From: Prorocentrum cordatum
Taxonomy: Eukaryota; Sar; Dinophyceae; Prorocentrales; Prorocentraceae
Length of the DNA: 64,000 nt
Assembly (NCBI GenBank): GCA_963575745.1
Contig: CAUYUJ010003058.1
Location: 497,698-561,697 of the forward strand
Direction: 5' to 3'
Made by a program: the position numbers and the translations under genes
Shown: positions 41,043 through 50,790 of the stretch, piece after piece
Layout: each line of letters opens with the position of its first letter
How positions within the stretch are numbered: position 1 is the stretch's first letter
Notes under the pieces: model-generated
What the model was told of the DNA's origin: nothing
Database searches by the model: none
The model's input: the letters and a program-made list of their open reading frames with translations, nothing else

Positions 41043-42750
41043 CCCCGTCTTGGACGAATTGTTCCCAGCCGCCGCCGGCGACGCAGACGAGGTGCTGACC
41101 CCGGACGACCTCGTTGAGCCCGCCGAGGATTTCGTAAATTACCCAGGGTTCGAGGACGACCGGGAGGCAGTAGAGCAGGTGCTCGCGTTCGCCAGCCGCG
41201 AGCCGCCCTACCTGAAGGCATTCGACACCATCGAGGCCGTTCGGGAGTACCTCCAGGCTGAGCCCATCCTGTCCCGGTTCGGGGTCATACGGAAGGTCAA
41301 GGATGGTAGGGTCAAGAGTCGGGTCATTCTGGACCTCCGAGCGTCGAAGGTGACGTTCGCAACTCGGCGGACTCACCGGGTCGTCCTGCCGAGGGTGACA
41401 GACCTGGTCTCGGATTTACTGGAGCTGTTGTCGTCTCGGGACGTGGGCGACGACATTGAGCTCTTGATTTTGGACTTCGTTGACGCCTTCTGGAACGTGC
41501 CGCTGAGGTTCGACGAGCGACGGCATTTTGTGGGTCGTGTAAAAGGAAAGTATCTCGTCTTCCTCCGGGCGGCGCAGGGCTCGCGCAACGGCCCTCTATC
41601 GTGGGCTGCGGTTGCGTCGCTGGCCATTCGCTGCGCCCAGTCGCTCTTCGCGCCAGCGCCTGGCGTGGTCGGCAGGGGCCTCGAGCACGTGCGGATCCAG
41701 ACCTTCGTCGACGACCCCGCGATCAGCGTGAGAGGCTCCGCGGAGGACCGTGCCCGCAGGATGTCGATGATTGTGCTCGCGTGGCGTGCCTTTGGCTTTC
41801 CAATGGCCTTCCACAAGGCGCACCGGGGCGTCTTGGTACCCTGGATCGGGTGCGTAGTCACTGTGGGCTCCGCGAACAGCCTGGTGCGGGTGGAGATGGC
41901 CAAGGCCAAGATCGACGACTGCAGGGCGTTCGTCCTCGAGTGCCTGCGCACCAACGTCGTTTCAGCCAAGCGTCTTCGGAGTGCGCTGGGCTCGCTTACG
42001 CACGTCGCGTCCCTAGTGTTCATCCTGCGGCCCTTCTTGAACGAGATGTGGGGCGCGCTCGCCGGAAGCGCACCTGGCGCGCCGTCTGGGTGCATCTGGA
42101 CGGCGCAGTTCAAGCGGCCGCTGTTGTGGTTGCGCGCCTTCTTCGACATGGAGATCGGCGACCTCGTCCGGGTGTTCCACCTGGACGCCTACCTGGGGAC
42201 TGGCCCGAAGATCCGTATCGTTACGGATGCAAGCCCCTGGGGGCTTGGAGGCTTCATCGTCATCGAGGGCGTCTTTGTCTCCTGGTTCGCAGTGGAGCTG
42301 CGGCAAGACCTTGCGGAGGTCTTGGGGGTCGAGATCGGCTCTTGCACCGGCCAGCAGACCTTGGAGGCGTTCGCTATCCTCCTCGCGCTGCGCCTGTGGC
42401 GTAAGCACTGGCAGGGGAAGAGACCGACCCTCGAGGTCAAGGGGGACAACGTTGGCGCCCTCACCATGCTGGCGAAGATGCAGTCCAAGGGCAGAGGCAC
42501 GAGCCTCATTGCCCAGGAGGTGGCCCTGGACATCGCCTCTGGGGAGTACGAGCCGGATGTGTTCTCCCACTCCCCCGGCGTCAGTGCCACCATCGTGGAT
42601 GCGCTCTCGAGGAAGTTCATGCCGGGGGCGCCCTTCGAGCTCCCAGTGCATCTTCGACACGTCCCTGAGGCCCGCCCCCCGCCCCTCGATGCCACCTTTT
42701 TCCGTACAGTTGATGGCCCGCTGGCTTCGCCAGCAACTGGGACTTCCTAG
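40162..42750 (+). CDS. DIRS element reverse transcriptase-RNase H
   Basis: The frame is open from 40162; sense reading begins near 40384 (SGLFDGAPAIFRGNLV) and the first ATG is 40699. Numbered from 40699 (683 residues), RT motif A is LLILDFVDAFWNVPL (Asp259), motif B GSRNGPLSW (294-302) and motif C TFVDDPAI (Asp338, Asp339). RNase H follows with IRIVTDASPWGLGG (Asp510), TLEAFAILLALRLW (Glu556), VKGDNVGAL (Asp583) and VDALSRK (Asp634), so all catalytic acids are present. The order and spacing fit DIRS and Ty3-type enzymes. Expression needs either a +1 frameshift from the upstream ORF or a start at 40699. Confidence 0.85.
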   Translation, partial: KVPGRTSPSRFGKRRSWRIEQLRQRAGSTSAGARGSWAHRSPATECRCFSSQPSGRWRRWPASATPAPRRGALDSGLFDGAPAIFRGNLVLSFERDDSDDLLRYLRSAFLIELGRLDSIPRPAQAGSLPDERAGPARLQREVRFTNPLRRSAENPREQKRKEDAGSLGGLRDAAGAVRRMPGHRVIGPALAHLMSRFLDKFPEIQQRILRAIGGGHPAGVDPLALGPTEEELDIFRRILGKALGTNDIGPARSDTCSTELRGGLLLQWGLRARDPGSHVAHWCWDGAPAGIAADPVLDELFPAAAGDADEVLTPDDLVEPAEDFVNYPGFEDDREAVEQVLAFASREPPYLKAFDTIEAVREYLQAEPILSRFGVIRKVKDGRVKSRVILDLRASKVTFATRRTHRVVLPRVTDLVSDLLELLSSRDVGDDIELLILDFVDAFWNVPLRFDERRHFVGRVKGKYLVFLRAAQGSRNGPLSWAAVASLAIRCAQSLFAPAPGVVGRGLEHVRIQTFVDDPAISVRGSAEDRARRMSMIVLAWRAFGFPMAFHKAHRGVLVPWIGCVVTVGSANSLVRVEMAKAKIDDCRAFVLECLRTNVVSAKRLRSALGSLTHVASLVFILRPFLNEMWGALAGSAPGAPSGCIWTAQFKRPLLWLRAFFDMEIGDLVRVFHLDAYLGTGPKIRIVTDASPWGLGGFIVIEGVFVSWFAVELRQDLAEVLGVEIGSCTGQQTLEAFAILLALRLWRKHWQGKRPTLEVKGDNVGALTMLAKMQSKGRGTSLIAQEVALDIASGEYEPDVFSHSPGVSATIVDALSRKFMPGAPFELPVHLRHVPEARPPPLDATFFRTVDGPLASPATGTS

Positions 42751-43844
42751 GGGGCCGGCGCGGGCGGGCCGAGGGCCCGTCCGCCTCGCGCGGCGGCGGC
42801 GCACAAGTAGGGCGGGCACATGGGGCCCGCAGTTGTGCGCAGCAGGGCTATAAGCCACGCGAGCTCTATCCATTCCCTGCGAAATTGAAAAGTCAGCGTT
42901 GTCGCAGTGCCGCGTTCGCATCAGCAGCATCGATTCTGTAGGTGGGGGGCACGATGTGTTGCCGCGCGTGGGTGCGATGTATTTTCTCCGTGCTGACTGC
43001 ATGTCTGTGTGCGGGAGCTAACCTACTCATCGCGCCACGCGCATATGTCGGTCGATGCTGATGCACGTTTGCGGCATGACGTACCCTTGACATCATGAGA
43101 GCGTGTTGGGGTCGGGTTGTGTACCCAGCTGGATGCGGCGACGTCGACCTGGCCGGAGCTCTGCCGGCAGGTGGCGTCTACCGGGCTGGATGTTGGGGCG
43201 CGGAGGTATGTCTATGCCTTCGTAGCTACCCGGCTGGAGGGTGACGTTTACCCGGCCGGAGGGCGGCGTGTCCACCCGGCTGGAGGCGGACGTCTGCCTG
43301 GCTGGTCGGCGGGGGCGTGGGCGTCGGCAGGAATATCCGGATGGAATAACCGCCCCAATTTCCGCCCCTACTTTGTTCCCCCCCGTAGGTGCCCGGCTGG
43401 AGGGTGACGTTAACCCGGCCGGAGGGGGGCGCGTCTTCCCGGCTGGAGGCGGGCGTCTGCCTGGCTGGTCGTTGGGGCGGCATTGGCGGGAGTCTCTGGT
43501 CAGGTGGGTGCCTTGCGCCGTGCGCGGCCAGTGCGGGTACCTGGGACCCGCGGCCGTCATGGGGGCCCCGCGCAGGGGGCTGCCACGCGTGCGTTTCTCA
43601 TCAGGGAGGGCGGTGTTGCCCGCGGTCGATTCTCGAACGATTCGGGCGGCTGTTGTTTCTTTCGACCGATTTGCGATCCGGCTCCAGGCTCTTGATTGCT
43701 TTCGGTGTCAGATGCAATGGTTGCCTGGCCTGCCGCCCGCAGGTGTGGGCTATTGGGCGGTGGCCCAGTGGATCCATTGGCATCTGATTAGGCTTCGATC
43801 GGGATGGTTACACCGCCGCGGCAGCAGCAGCAGTTGCGGCTCAG
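42751..43844 (+). other. DIRS internal spacer with a direct repeat
   Basis: About 1.1 kb between the RT and recombinase ORFs without a gene. An 83-bp unit (GGCTGGAGGGTGACGTT...GGCTGGTCG) occurs at about 43231-43313 and again at about 43392-43475 with few changes; the 161-bp step includes a unique stretch. Its role is unknown; it may carry a promoter or an acceptor for the downstream ORF. Confidence 0.7.
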
Positions 43845-45638
43845 ATGAAACGCATATTTCAATGGTCGAGTTCCCCGCACCCGGGGCGGGAGGGCGCGCC
43901 GCCAGGGAAGCGGCAAGCTCCGGAGGGTTTGTTTCCTTGGAGCGGCGCTCCGCCGGCGCCATCGGCGGCGTCGCAGGCGACCCGATCGGATGCAGCTGAC
44001 GTGCCGGCTGCGCCGCTGTTCTCCTGGGGCCGCCGGGATCGCGGCGGCGTGGATGGAGCTGCGGCTGACTCCTGGTCTGCCGCTGCCCCGTCGCGGCGTG
44101 ACGCCCCCCCTGTGTACAATCGCCGTCGGGGCTCTCGAGCTGCTGCGCTGGCGGCCTTGGACACCGCGGAGGCCCGCGAGGCTGCCGTTGACGTGTTCCA
44201 GCGGGACGTCCATAGTGCCTCTTACACTGGAGACTCCTTGCTCAACACGTGGGTAGTCTTCCACAACCATTGGTTCAGAGGGCAGCTCGCTGTCTTCCCG
44301 CTCACTGTCGCGTCGCTCGAGGCGGTGGGCGTCCTGCTTAAGGCTGGCGGCTACAGGTCGCCAGCGAATTATTATTCGAAGGCCAAGGGCGAGCACCTTG
44401 CGCATGGGCATCCTTGGGATGAGTTTTTGGATCGGGCTGTACGCCGGGCAGTCCGCTCCATCACGCGGGGCATGGGGCCCGCGAAGCAGGCTGCTGAGCT
44501 TAACGTCCCTGGCCTGGTGAGCTTATCGGGGTCGTTGCCCTGGCTACCCAACGTACGCAATGGGCCCCTGGGCCTTCGGACAGCGCTCCTCGTCGGCATC
44601 ATGTTCTGCATGCGGGAGGTGGAGCTCGCCTTGGCGAAGATCTGCCACATTTCGTTCGACCACGCGGCCAAGTCGGTGTCGTGGGATTTGCCTGCATCGA
44701 AAAACGACCCGACAGCTCAGGGCAGGCTAAGGACTTGGGAGTGCTTGTGCAATGCCGACGGGGGTCCGCATCCGTGTCCGTACCATTTAGTACTCCCGCA
44801 CCTTGAACATCTACGGGAGCATTTTGGACGGCTGCTTCCGGGTCTTCCTGTGTTTCCCACGCCGTCAGGTGACGTGGTCGCGAAAGTTGCCATGGTCAAG
44901 TCGATCGAGGAGGTCGCTTCGTGCCTCGGCCTCCCGCTGCACGACGAGCTCAACAGGCCCCGGCTCGGAGGGCACACGCTCCGAGTTACCGGTGCGCGCT
45001 GGCTGGCGGCTCTTGGGCTGCCCCTGGTGTCGATCCAGTTGCTGGCGCGCTGGGGGTCGGAGACCGTCCGGCGGTACATTTCGGAGGCGCCCCTTCGGCG
45101 TCTCTCCGTGGACTACATGGCTGCCGCGGGGGACACGCACCTCCGGGGTTTCATGTCCAAGTCCGAGGAGGAGCTGAAGGCGTTAACGGCAAAGGTCAAG
45201 GGACTCGGTGACCAGCTCTGGAAGGAGCTGTTGGAGCTCCGGGCGAAAGCCCAGGAACCCCAGGATGCTGGAGGGGATCCTGAAGATAACGACGAGCTTC
45301 CTGTTCCACCTGCGCCTGTTCGACCTCATGGCAGTGGCGGCTCAGACAACCACCTTTGGATCATGAGTGCGGACACGAGGCAATCTCGTGCCCAGAGGCT
45401 CACTGCACATCTCCACGAGCTTCCTGGTATACTTTCGGGGGACCCTGCAACGTGGAGGACACTGTGCGGCTGGTCCTTTGGTCTCGCGAGGTTCACGACC
45501 GTCGCGGATCGTCCTGATAAGTCGCTGGTGTGCATGCGCTGCTGGGGCCGCTTTACCGCTCAGCAGGGCGGCAAAGCATCTGGCACCACGTCGGCCCCAG
45601 TGGGGGCGCACGCACCTGGGGCGTGCAGCCGTGGTTAA
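43845..45638 (+). CDS. DIRS element tyrosine recombinase
   Basis: 597 codons from ATG 43845 to TAA at 45636-45638. Catalytic-type residues of the lambda-integrase/Crypton fold are visible: FCMREVE (Arg257), GGHTLRVTGARWLAALG (HxxR, His377 and Arg380) and LARWGSETVRRYI (Trp403 at the usual His/Trp place, nucleophile Tyr411). The N-terminal third is P/A/R-rich; a core-binding-like helical region precedes Arg257. The last 18 codons lie inside repeat B1, so B carries both coding and end functions. The enzyme would cut and join a circular B-A intermediate. Confidence 0.87.
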   Translation: MKRIFQWSSSPHPGREGAPPGKRQAPEGLFPWSGAPPAPSAASQATRSDAADVPAAPLFSWGRRDRGGVDGAAADSWSAAAPSRRDAPPVYNRRRGSRAAALAALDTAEAREAAVDVFQRDVHSASYTGDSLLNTWVVFHNHWFRGQLAVFPLTVASLEAVGVLLKAGGYRSPANYYSKAKGEHLAHGHPWDEFLDRAVRRAVRSITRGMGPAKQAAELNVPGLVSLSGSLPWLPNVRNGPLGLRTALLVGIMFCMREVELALAKICHISFDHAAKSVSWDLPASKNDPTAQGRLRTWECLCNADGGPHPCPYHLVLPHLEHLREHFGRLLPGLPVFPTPSGDVVAKVAMVKSIEEVASCLGLPLHDELNRPRLGGHTLRVTGARWLAALGLPLVSIQLLARWGSETVRRYISEAPLRRLSVDYMAAAGDTHLRGFMSKSEEELKALTAKVKGLGDQLWKELLELRAKAQEPQDAGGDPEDNDELPVPPAPVRPHGSGGSDNHLWIMSADTRQSRAQRLTAHLHELPGILSGDPATWRTLCGWSFGLARFTTVADRPDKSLVCMRCWGRFTAQQGGKASGTTSAPVGAHAPGACSRG

Positions 45639-45732
45639 TTCTGGCAGCATTGACACTTGAAACAGCAGCTTCGCAGTGAATGCAAAATGGTATTGCTCGG
45701 GAGGGTGGGCGGTAAGTGCGCCGGAACATGTG
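45583..45732 (+). repeat. DIRS repeat B1
   Basis: 150 bp starting GCACCACGTCGGCCCCAGTG and ending GCCGGAACATGTG, identical to B2 at a distance of 310 bp. It overlaps the end of the recombinase ORF and joins A2 without a gap. Confidence 0.92.
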
Positions 45733-45857
45733 TGAAAAAGAAGTGGCGCAGCAACTTCGATTGTCACATGTCCGTCCCTTCTGGGTCTGGTGGGTGGGAA
45801 GATGCTGCCGCTCCGATCGTGGCCGTTTTGGCTCAAGATCGGGGCGAAGGAAAATAA
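45733..45857 (+). repeat. DIRS repeat A2
   Basis: Identical to A1 over 125 bp. The B1-A2 junction at 45732/45733 reproduces the join expected in a circular intermediate of the element. Confidence 0.92.
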
Positions 45858-45892
45858 CCCACCCACCCGCAACCTAACTACAGCACCACGGT

Positions 45893-46042
45893 GCACCACG
45901 TCGGCCCCAGTGGGGGCGCACGCACCTGGGGCGTGCAGCCGTGGTTAATTCTGGCAGCATTGACACTTGAAACAGCAGCTTCGCAGTGAATGCAAAATGG
46001 TATTGCTCGGGAGGGTGGGCGGTAAGTGCGCCGGAACATGTG
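45893..46042 (+). repeat. DIRS terminal repeat B2
   Basis: Identical to B1 over 150 bp and defines the right end of the element. A 35-bp sequence rich in CCCACC lies between A2 and B2 and has no partner at A1. Confidence 0.92.
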
Positions 46043-46450
46043 CCCGAAGACACCGCCGAGTGCGGCGAACAACATGTTCTCGCAGCCGCCTTGCGTGGCG
46101 ACCTTCCCGTACAAGATCTTCCTGACCATGATCGTGGAGCCGCTGCTGCTGCCCACCCCGACTGGGCTGTCCCAGGCGCCAAGTTCTTGCGACGCTCGGA
46201 CATCATCCAGATCAGCGGCTGCAGCTGGTCACATCATAGCCTGGCGAATGAATGGGTTTGCACCGCAACGGAGCTTCAGCATGGTGTTCTGCATGATGTT
46301 GCACGGGCCGTCCTGCCGCCTGGAGTGGCTGCTGCTGTTCCCCACGATCTCCCCGAAGTACATGCACGTGATGTTGATTTCGTCCACGCATGGGGAACCT
46401 GCTGGGACTACGTACGCAAGGAATGGCACGGATCGGCTGCAGCAGCCCAT
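46043..46450 (-). pseudogene. 5' part of the minus-strand reading frame interrupted by the DIRS element
   Basis: On the minus strand the frame reads GSSSGSTIMVRKILYGKVAT and ends ALGGVFG exactly at the element boundary (46043). It is in phase with the DWVATRGG segment at 38008. Further upstream in the same frame, after one TGA at 46229-46231, lies VDEINITCMYFGEIVGN. The protein is not recognised. The TGA, and a TAG soon after the element, suggest a decaying gene or exons with unseen introns. Confidence 0.4.
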
Positions 46451-47489
46451 CCCTCACAACCCGAAGCAGCTCTGCATGATGATGCACGCGCGCTTCTGCC
46501 GCCTGGTGTGGCTGCCGCTGCTCATGAGGCCCCCGCGGCCACCCGCCAATGTAGCCCTGAGCCCCCCGCGCGGCTCACCTCACCCCGCTCGTCCTTGTCG
46601 CCCTTCCCTCCTATTCCTGCTTTCCCAGCTCTCCACCAGGATCCTCGCGATTTACATGGCCCGATGCTCCTCACGCTGGAAGTAGGCTGAGCGCGAGCTG
46701 CGGCGAGACCCGAGCAGACATCTTGCCCTCGTCTCGCGTCTTGCCCGCTTGCCCTCGTCTCTTCCTCTTGGGATACGGTCACTCCTCGTCCTCCTCCCCC
46801 CGTTTCCTCCGTTGTTCCCCCTCCCCCAAGCAGTTGCTCTTCATTTCAGTTTTGCTCCGGCTTTGAGGTGGGGCTGCGGACTTGGTCTTTTCTTTCCGTG
46901 TTGCCCTGTGTCGTCTCGTCTCTTCGCTCTGTCGCCTCTCCTCTTGTTTCCCGTCCTCCCGCTTTCTCGCTTCTGCGCATTCGAATCGTCCTCGCACCCC
47001 CCTCGGCCTCGTCTTTCTCCCGCTCTCCCTCGTTCCCTCGTCGCCCTTAAAGAACAGAAATTCGTCGTAGCGGCTCTCGGCGGCAGGGAGCTCCTCTGAA
47101 AAAGAAAGGAACACAAAACGAATCAAAGGAGCCTTGAGGGAAACGGGTCCTGAAGGTTTGTGCCCGTTTTCGGGCCTCCGGGGCCCCCGGTGAGCCCCCG
47201 GTGGGCCCCATGCAGGACCGCCGAACAAGTAGTTATGTTGGATGCAGACATGGTGCGGGGGGCAGCTCTCGGTCTTCGATCTCCCTTGCCGGGAGGCCGC
47301 CGCGTCGGAGGAGCTCTTGCGAGCGTTGAAGGCGCAGGGGTCCGTCATCGAGCTGCTGGAGGGGCGCCTGCGGGCGCTGGAGGCAGAGCGCCTGCAGGCC
47401 CCAACAGGGAACACGACGACCACGACGACGACGACGACGACGACGCCAGCGACGGCGACGGCGACGGTTTGTACCACGATATCTCGCCC
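46451..47489. other. No recognisable gene; short (ACG)n near the end
   Basis: A C/T-rich tract lies at 46770-47050 and an (ACG)n run at about 47415-47450. A short plus frame near 47295-47400 reads EELLRALKAQGSVIELLEGR, a coiled-coil-like peptide that may be an exon scrap; I cannot support more. Confidence 0.4.
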
Positions 47490-47985
47490 CATCAGTGCAG
47501 CAACTTTCACCTACTTGTGTATGTGTCGCAGAGCAGACACACCAGAGGATTGCTTAACCAAGCCCGGGCGCGTTCGATGGTCATCCCCGCTTGGTTCAGA
47601 GGCCCAGCATGCCACAGAGCCCCAGTATGCTACAACATATTGATTTTTGTTTCTGCTTGGTCCCCGCAGCAGGGAATTCTATGGGGGTACGGGTGGCACG
47701 ACACTAACACCGTAGAGTTCGCGTGTTGCAAGCACTGCTTCGGAGATCCAGTGGTGCACGCGTGCGTGCGTGCGCAGAGGGCGGTACAGACACGATTGCT
47801 TGCACCGTGCATTCTTAGGTTGGCACATGTTGGCCGTAACGCCGCGCTTTGGCTCAAGCCGCACGCTCTCCGCCACAAGGCGAAGAGCGTGAACGAAGCA
47901 TTTCATTCCGGCAGCGCTGTCATCCCTTCACCGTTACAATCTCCATACTACCTCCACTCTCAACCCCAAGATGGCTTCAATGGAT
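47490..47985 (+). repeat. Dispersed repeat R, copy 1
   Basis: About 500 bp aligning to copy 2 at 51030-51535 in the same orientation. Shared words include GTGTCGCAG, CACACCAGAGGA, GCAGCAGGGAATTC, GTGCGTGCGTGCGCAGAG and CAGCGCTGTCAT. The copies are clearly diverged. No ORF is kept in both, so this is probably a non-autonomous element or a segmental duplicate. Confidence 0.75.
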
Positions 47986-48165
47986 GATCTGATCGGAGGT
48001 TGGGGGCGAGATCGACGTGGAACGGAAAGCTCTCCACCAGGAAATCGGTTTCGGTTTCGGGTCCGCGTCGCGCGTGCGGGTGAGAAGAAGTTGCGTGGGC
48101 GGGCGGGGCAAAACAATTGTCCGAACCTCCCCGGGTGGGCGGGCGGTGACAGGGTTGTCTCGCCG

Positions 48166-48352
48166 TGGTGTCCCGTCGGTGTCCCGTCGCTGCCCCGTCG
48201 CTGTCCCGTCACTGTCCCGTCGCTGCCCCGTCGCTGTCCCGTCACTGTCCCGTCACTGTCCCGTCGCTGTCCCGTCGCTGTCCCGTCGCTGTCCCGTCGG
48301 TGTTCCGTCGCTGTCCCGTCGCTGTCCCGTCGGTGTCCCGTTGGTGTCCCGA
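48166..48352 (+). repeat. Minisatellite, 12-bp unit CTGTCCCGTCGC
   Basis: About 15 tandem units with changes limited to CTG/GTG and TCGC/TCAC/TCGG. Frames read as repeats of SRRCPV; not a gene. Confidence 0.93.
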
Positions 48353-48527
48353 TGAGTCCAAGCATCCATGGGTGACTACGAGGCGCCAGCGGCCCCGCTC
48401 CCCCCCCCCTCTGGACGCAGCGACGCGCGGTGCAGCTGCTGCGGTTGCGGGGCCGCCTCGCACTGAAGCCCCGACGCTCGAGTGAGCTTTGTGCATAGCT
48501 TACTTGCAGAAGTGGCGGAATTGACCA

Positions 48528-48773
48528 TTGACGACTGAGCGCAGGATTCGGGGGGAGTGCGTCCAGGCACAGAAAGCGCCGATGCCTGCTGCCAGGACTG
48601 CAGAGGAAGACGGGGACTGGGCGCCGCCGGCCGCTGAGCCCACTCCCGAGGAGAAGCCGGCGCGCGTGGACCGACGAGTGGAGGAGTTGCTGGAGGGGCT
48701 GGAGTGCTTCCCGGAGGACGCGCCAGTCTTTGGAGAGGCTGGTGCTAGGCCCGCGGTGTCGGCAGTTGTGTGA
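48528..48773 (+). CDS. Unrecognised short acidic ORF
   Basis: An 81-codon frame reading EEDGDWAPPAAEPTPEEKPA and then VDRRVEELLEGLECFPEDAP before a TGA. It is protein-like but has no domain. It may belong to the copia-like remnant downstream or be a host exon. Confidence 0.25.
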   Translation: MTTERRIRGECVQAQKAPMPAARTAEEDGDWAPPAAEPTPEEKPARVDRRVEELLEGLECFPEDAPVFGEAGARPAVSAVV

Positions 48774-48864
48774 GACGCTTGCGAGTTGCTGAAAATCTTC
48801 GCGCAGCTTCGCCTCTTTTGGATTTGTCGCGCGACATTTCTGGCGTGGGAGGCGCTGGAGGCGC

Positions 48865-49272
48865 GTGGCAGACGGATACTCATGCGGACTCTTGAGCGAC
48901 ATCTCCTTCGGACGTCGCGGGCGAGAGCTCAGAGCTCAGACAGCAACGACGATTAGCAAGGAGAAGAGCAGGGGGAGTATTCAACGAGAAGATAAGAAGA
49001 AGGGCAAGAAGTGGTCTCAGACGTGGGAGGCCAGAGAGCGGCGACGAGGACTGCAAGCGGCGGCTCACCGGGCGATGGCGCCATTGCTGAGCAGCGCGGG
49101 GGAGTGCGCGGAGATTGCTTTGGACCCGGCGCGCGAGTTCCAGCGCGAGTCGGACCAGACGTGGGAAGACGAACCAGGGACTCCAGGGACCAGGAAGGTG
49201 TCTGCCAAGGAAGTTTGGGCTTCGAAAGGGAAGGAAGAGGAAGCATTGAGGGTAGCTGCTGAGGACAAGTAG
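48865..49272 (+). CDS. Unrecognised charged ORF upstream of copia-like remnants
   Basis: A 135-codon frame with KEKSRGSIQREDKKKGKKW and later REFQRESDQTWEDEPGTPG. High K/E content suggests a coiled coil or linker. Its position before RT remnants on the same strand would fit the upstream part of a copia polyprotein, but no integrase or Gag motif is visible. Confidence 0.3.
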   Translation: MADGYSCGLLSDISFGRRGRELRAQTATTISKEKSRGSIQREDKKKGKKWSQTWEARERRRGLQAAAHRAMAPLLSSAGECAEIALDPAREFQRESDQTWEDEPGTPGTRKVSAKEVWASKGKEEEALRVAAEDK

Positions 49273-49419
49273 GTAAAAGACATCCAGCAGCAAATCACCT
49301 ACACCGCGACCACGGAGGAGGAGCGCAGGATGCACTCCCCATCCTTTGCCAGCGCTGCTGGCTTACGGTCTATCCACTGGCAAACGCAAAGCTGGAGCGG
49401 CGCTGTGCGGAAATTCCAA

Positions 49420-50790
49420 AATGACAGATCCAGTCAAAAGGCTTTGGACCTCTCAGGCCAAAGTATCATCGCCAATGGTTGCGTTGAAACTTGCCTTGCC
49501 GAAGAACCGGGATATCGGCATTATCGATAATACTGGAGTTTGTATGTGCGCCCCTTTGCCCGATGGCCCCCTCGTTAGGCGCGGCTCTCCCAGGGTTGGT
49601 GGAGATGCGAATCGCGCGTCCAGGTGATCTGCGGGCGTTGCATGAAGCAGCCTGCGGTCTGAAGTTCGGCCCTCGCGCCCGCGGAAAGCACCGGCATCGG
49701 ACTCTGCGAAAGTGTTCGTGGATAGCGAACGGCCAGATTCACAAGTTGATTCAGTATTGTTCGGGTTTGTGGGTATGGCGCCCAGTTCAAGAAGGCGCCG
49801 AGCATCACATTTGGTGCTTGGTGGTCGCATATTTCGACGACTTCACGATTTTGCCAGAGCCTGGGGTGGCCAGAGAGGGCCTCTTGAACCAGATTAAACA
49901 GACGTGGGAGACTGGTGAGGAAACGACGCGGAACGACCCTGCCAGAGTCGGAGCCCACCCAGGGGCGAGTTACATCCGGACCCAAAATGGTGAAGAGCTG
50001 CATTTTCCCAGGATGCACACGCAGAAGACGACTGGCGGGATCGAGCTTGGACAGAAAGAGATCACATACAAACTTTTAGCCAAGCATGGCATATCCTCTG
50101 CTCACGGCCTCTCTGCTTGCTGCAAGGGCTACCGCCCAGAGATAGAGGAACCATCGGGAGCACCAGACCCCCGAAGTAACAAAATCTAGCGGAGGAGTTT
50201 TATTGGTTAGAGACCCTTACGAGACCAGATCTGGCATGGTGCGTGAGCCCGCTGGCAAGTACACTATCCAAATACAGTGCCTGGTCCCAACTTCTGTTCG
50301 GGAGATCCCCAGGTGCATCCGCGAGGCCGAGCGCGACCTTCTTGTCTTGACGAAGGCCCGCGACATCCAGGACCCGAATGCTTGGAACGATGCCGGCCAC
50401 GGATCTCCAGGTACCAAGGCCCAGATTCGGTTGGTCCAGGTATGGGTCGGTTTTGCTATCCGTTGGAGATCCAGCAGGTCGACAGCGTCTAGCTTCAGCA
50501 CGGCAGAGATTTAGCTGGGGAGTCTCTCTATGACCTGGCTGGTGACGGAGGAGCCCCGGTTTCTCTTGGAAGAGTGAGGTTTGGATCTCGCGTCCATGGG
50601 CGTGATGGTGGATAATGTTGCTGGCGCTGCGGCTATTGATCAAGGAAGCACATGGCACGCGAGGTATGTTGGCGTGCGTGGGGCACGACTCGAAGAAGAG
50701 GTTGAGCGAAATTGGCTACGGTGGCCACGCGCCCCTACCAAAGAGTTGGTGGCAGAGGCTATACGAAGCCGGTTGCTGCAGTCGTTCTGA
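49420..50790 (+). pseudogene. Ty1/copia-type retroelement: RT and RNase H remnants
   Basis: RT motif A reads IIDNTGVCMCAPLPDG (near 49520). After a frame change ARPGDLRALHEAACGLKFGP corresponds to the finger-palm link, and motif C reads VVAYFDDFTILPEPG (Asp codons 49836 and 49839). GGIELGQKEITYKLLAKHGI matches the Q..Y...LL..+G block after RT. RNase H traces are WRSSRSTASSFSTAEI (near 50460) and VMVDNVAGAAAIDQGSTWHA (near 50605). Stops and shifts separate the blocks, so the copy is dead. No LTRs were found. Confidence 0.6.

Larger units (their letters stand above)
38009..46042 (+). mobile_element. DIRS-group tyrosine-recombinase retrotransposon with split direct repeats (PAT/Ngaro-type ends)
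   Basis: An 8,034-bp element with Gag, methyltransferase-like, RT-RNase H and tyrosine recombinase ORFs in order on the plus strand. The ends are A1 (38009-38133) ... B1 (45583-45732), A2 (45733-45857), a 35-bp spacer and B2 (45893-46042). A1 equals A2 over 125 bp and B1 equals B2 over 150 bp, with no differences seen. This is the split-direct-repeat layout of the PAT/Ngaro branch, thought to allow a circular intermediate joined B-A and its integration by the recombinase. No target-site duplication is seen, as expected. Identical repeats suggest a recent insertion. Confidence 0.9.

Noticed and set aside
47848-47858. TTTGGCTCAAG as another leader relic
   Set aside because: Only 11 bases match, the upstream part does not align without gaps, and the site is not kept in the second copy of the dispersed repeat.
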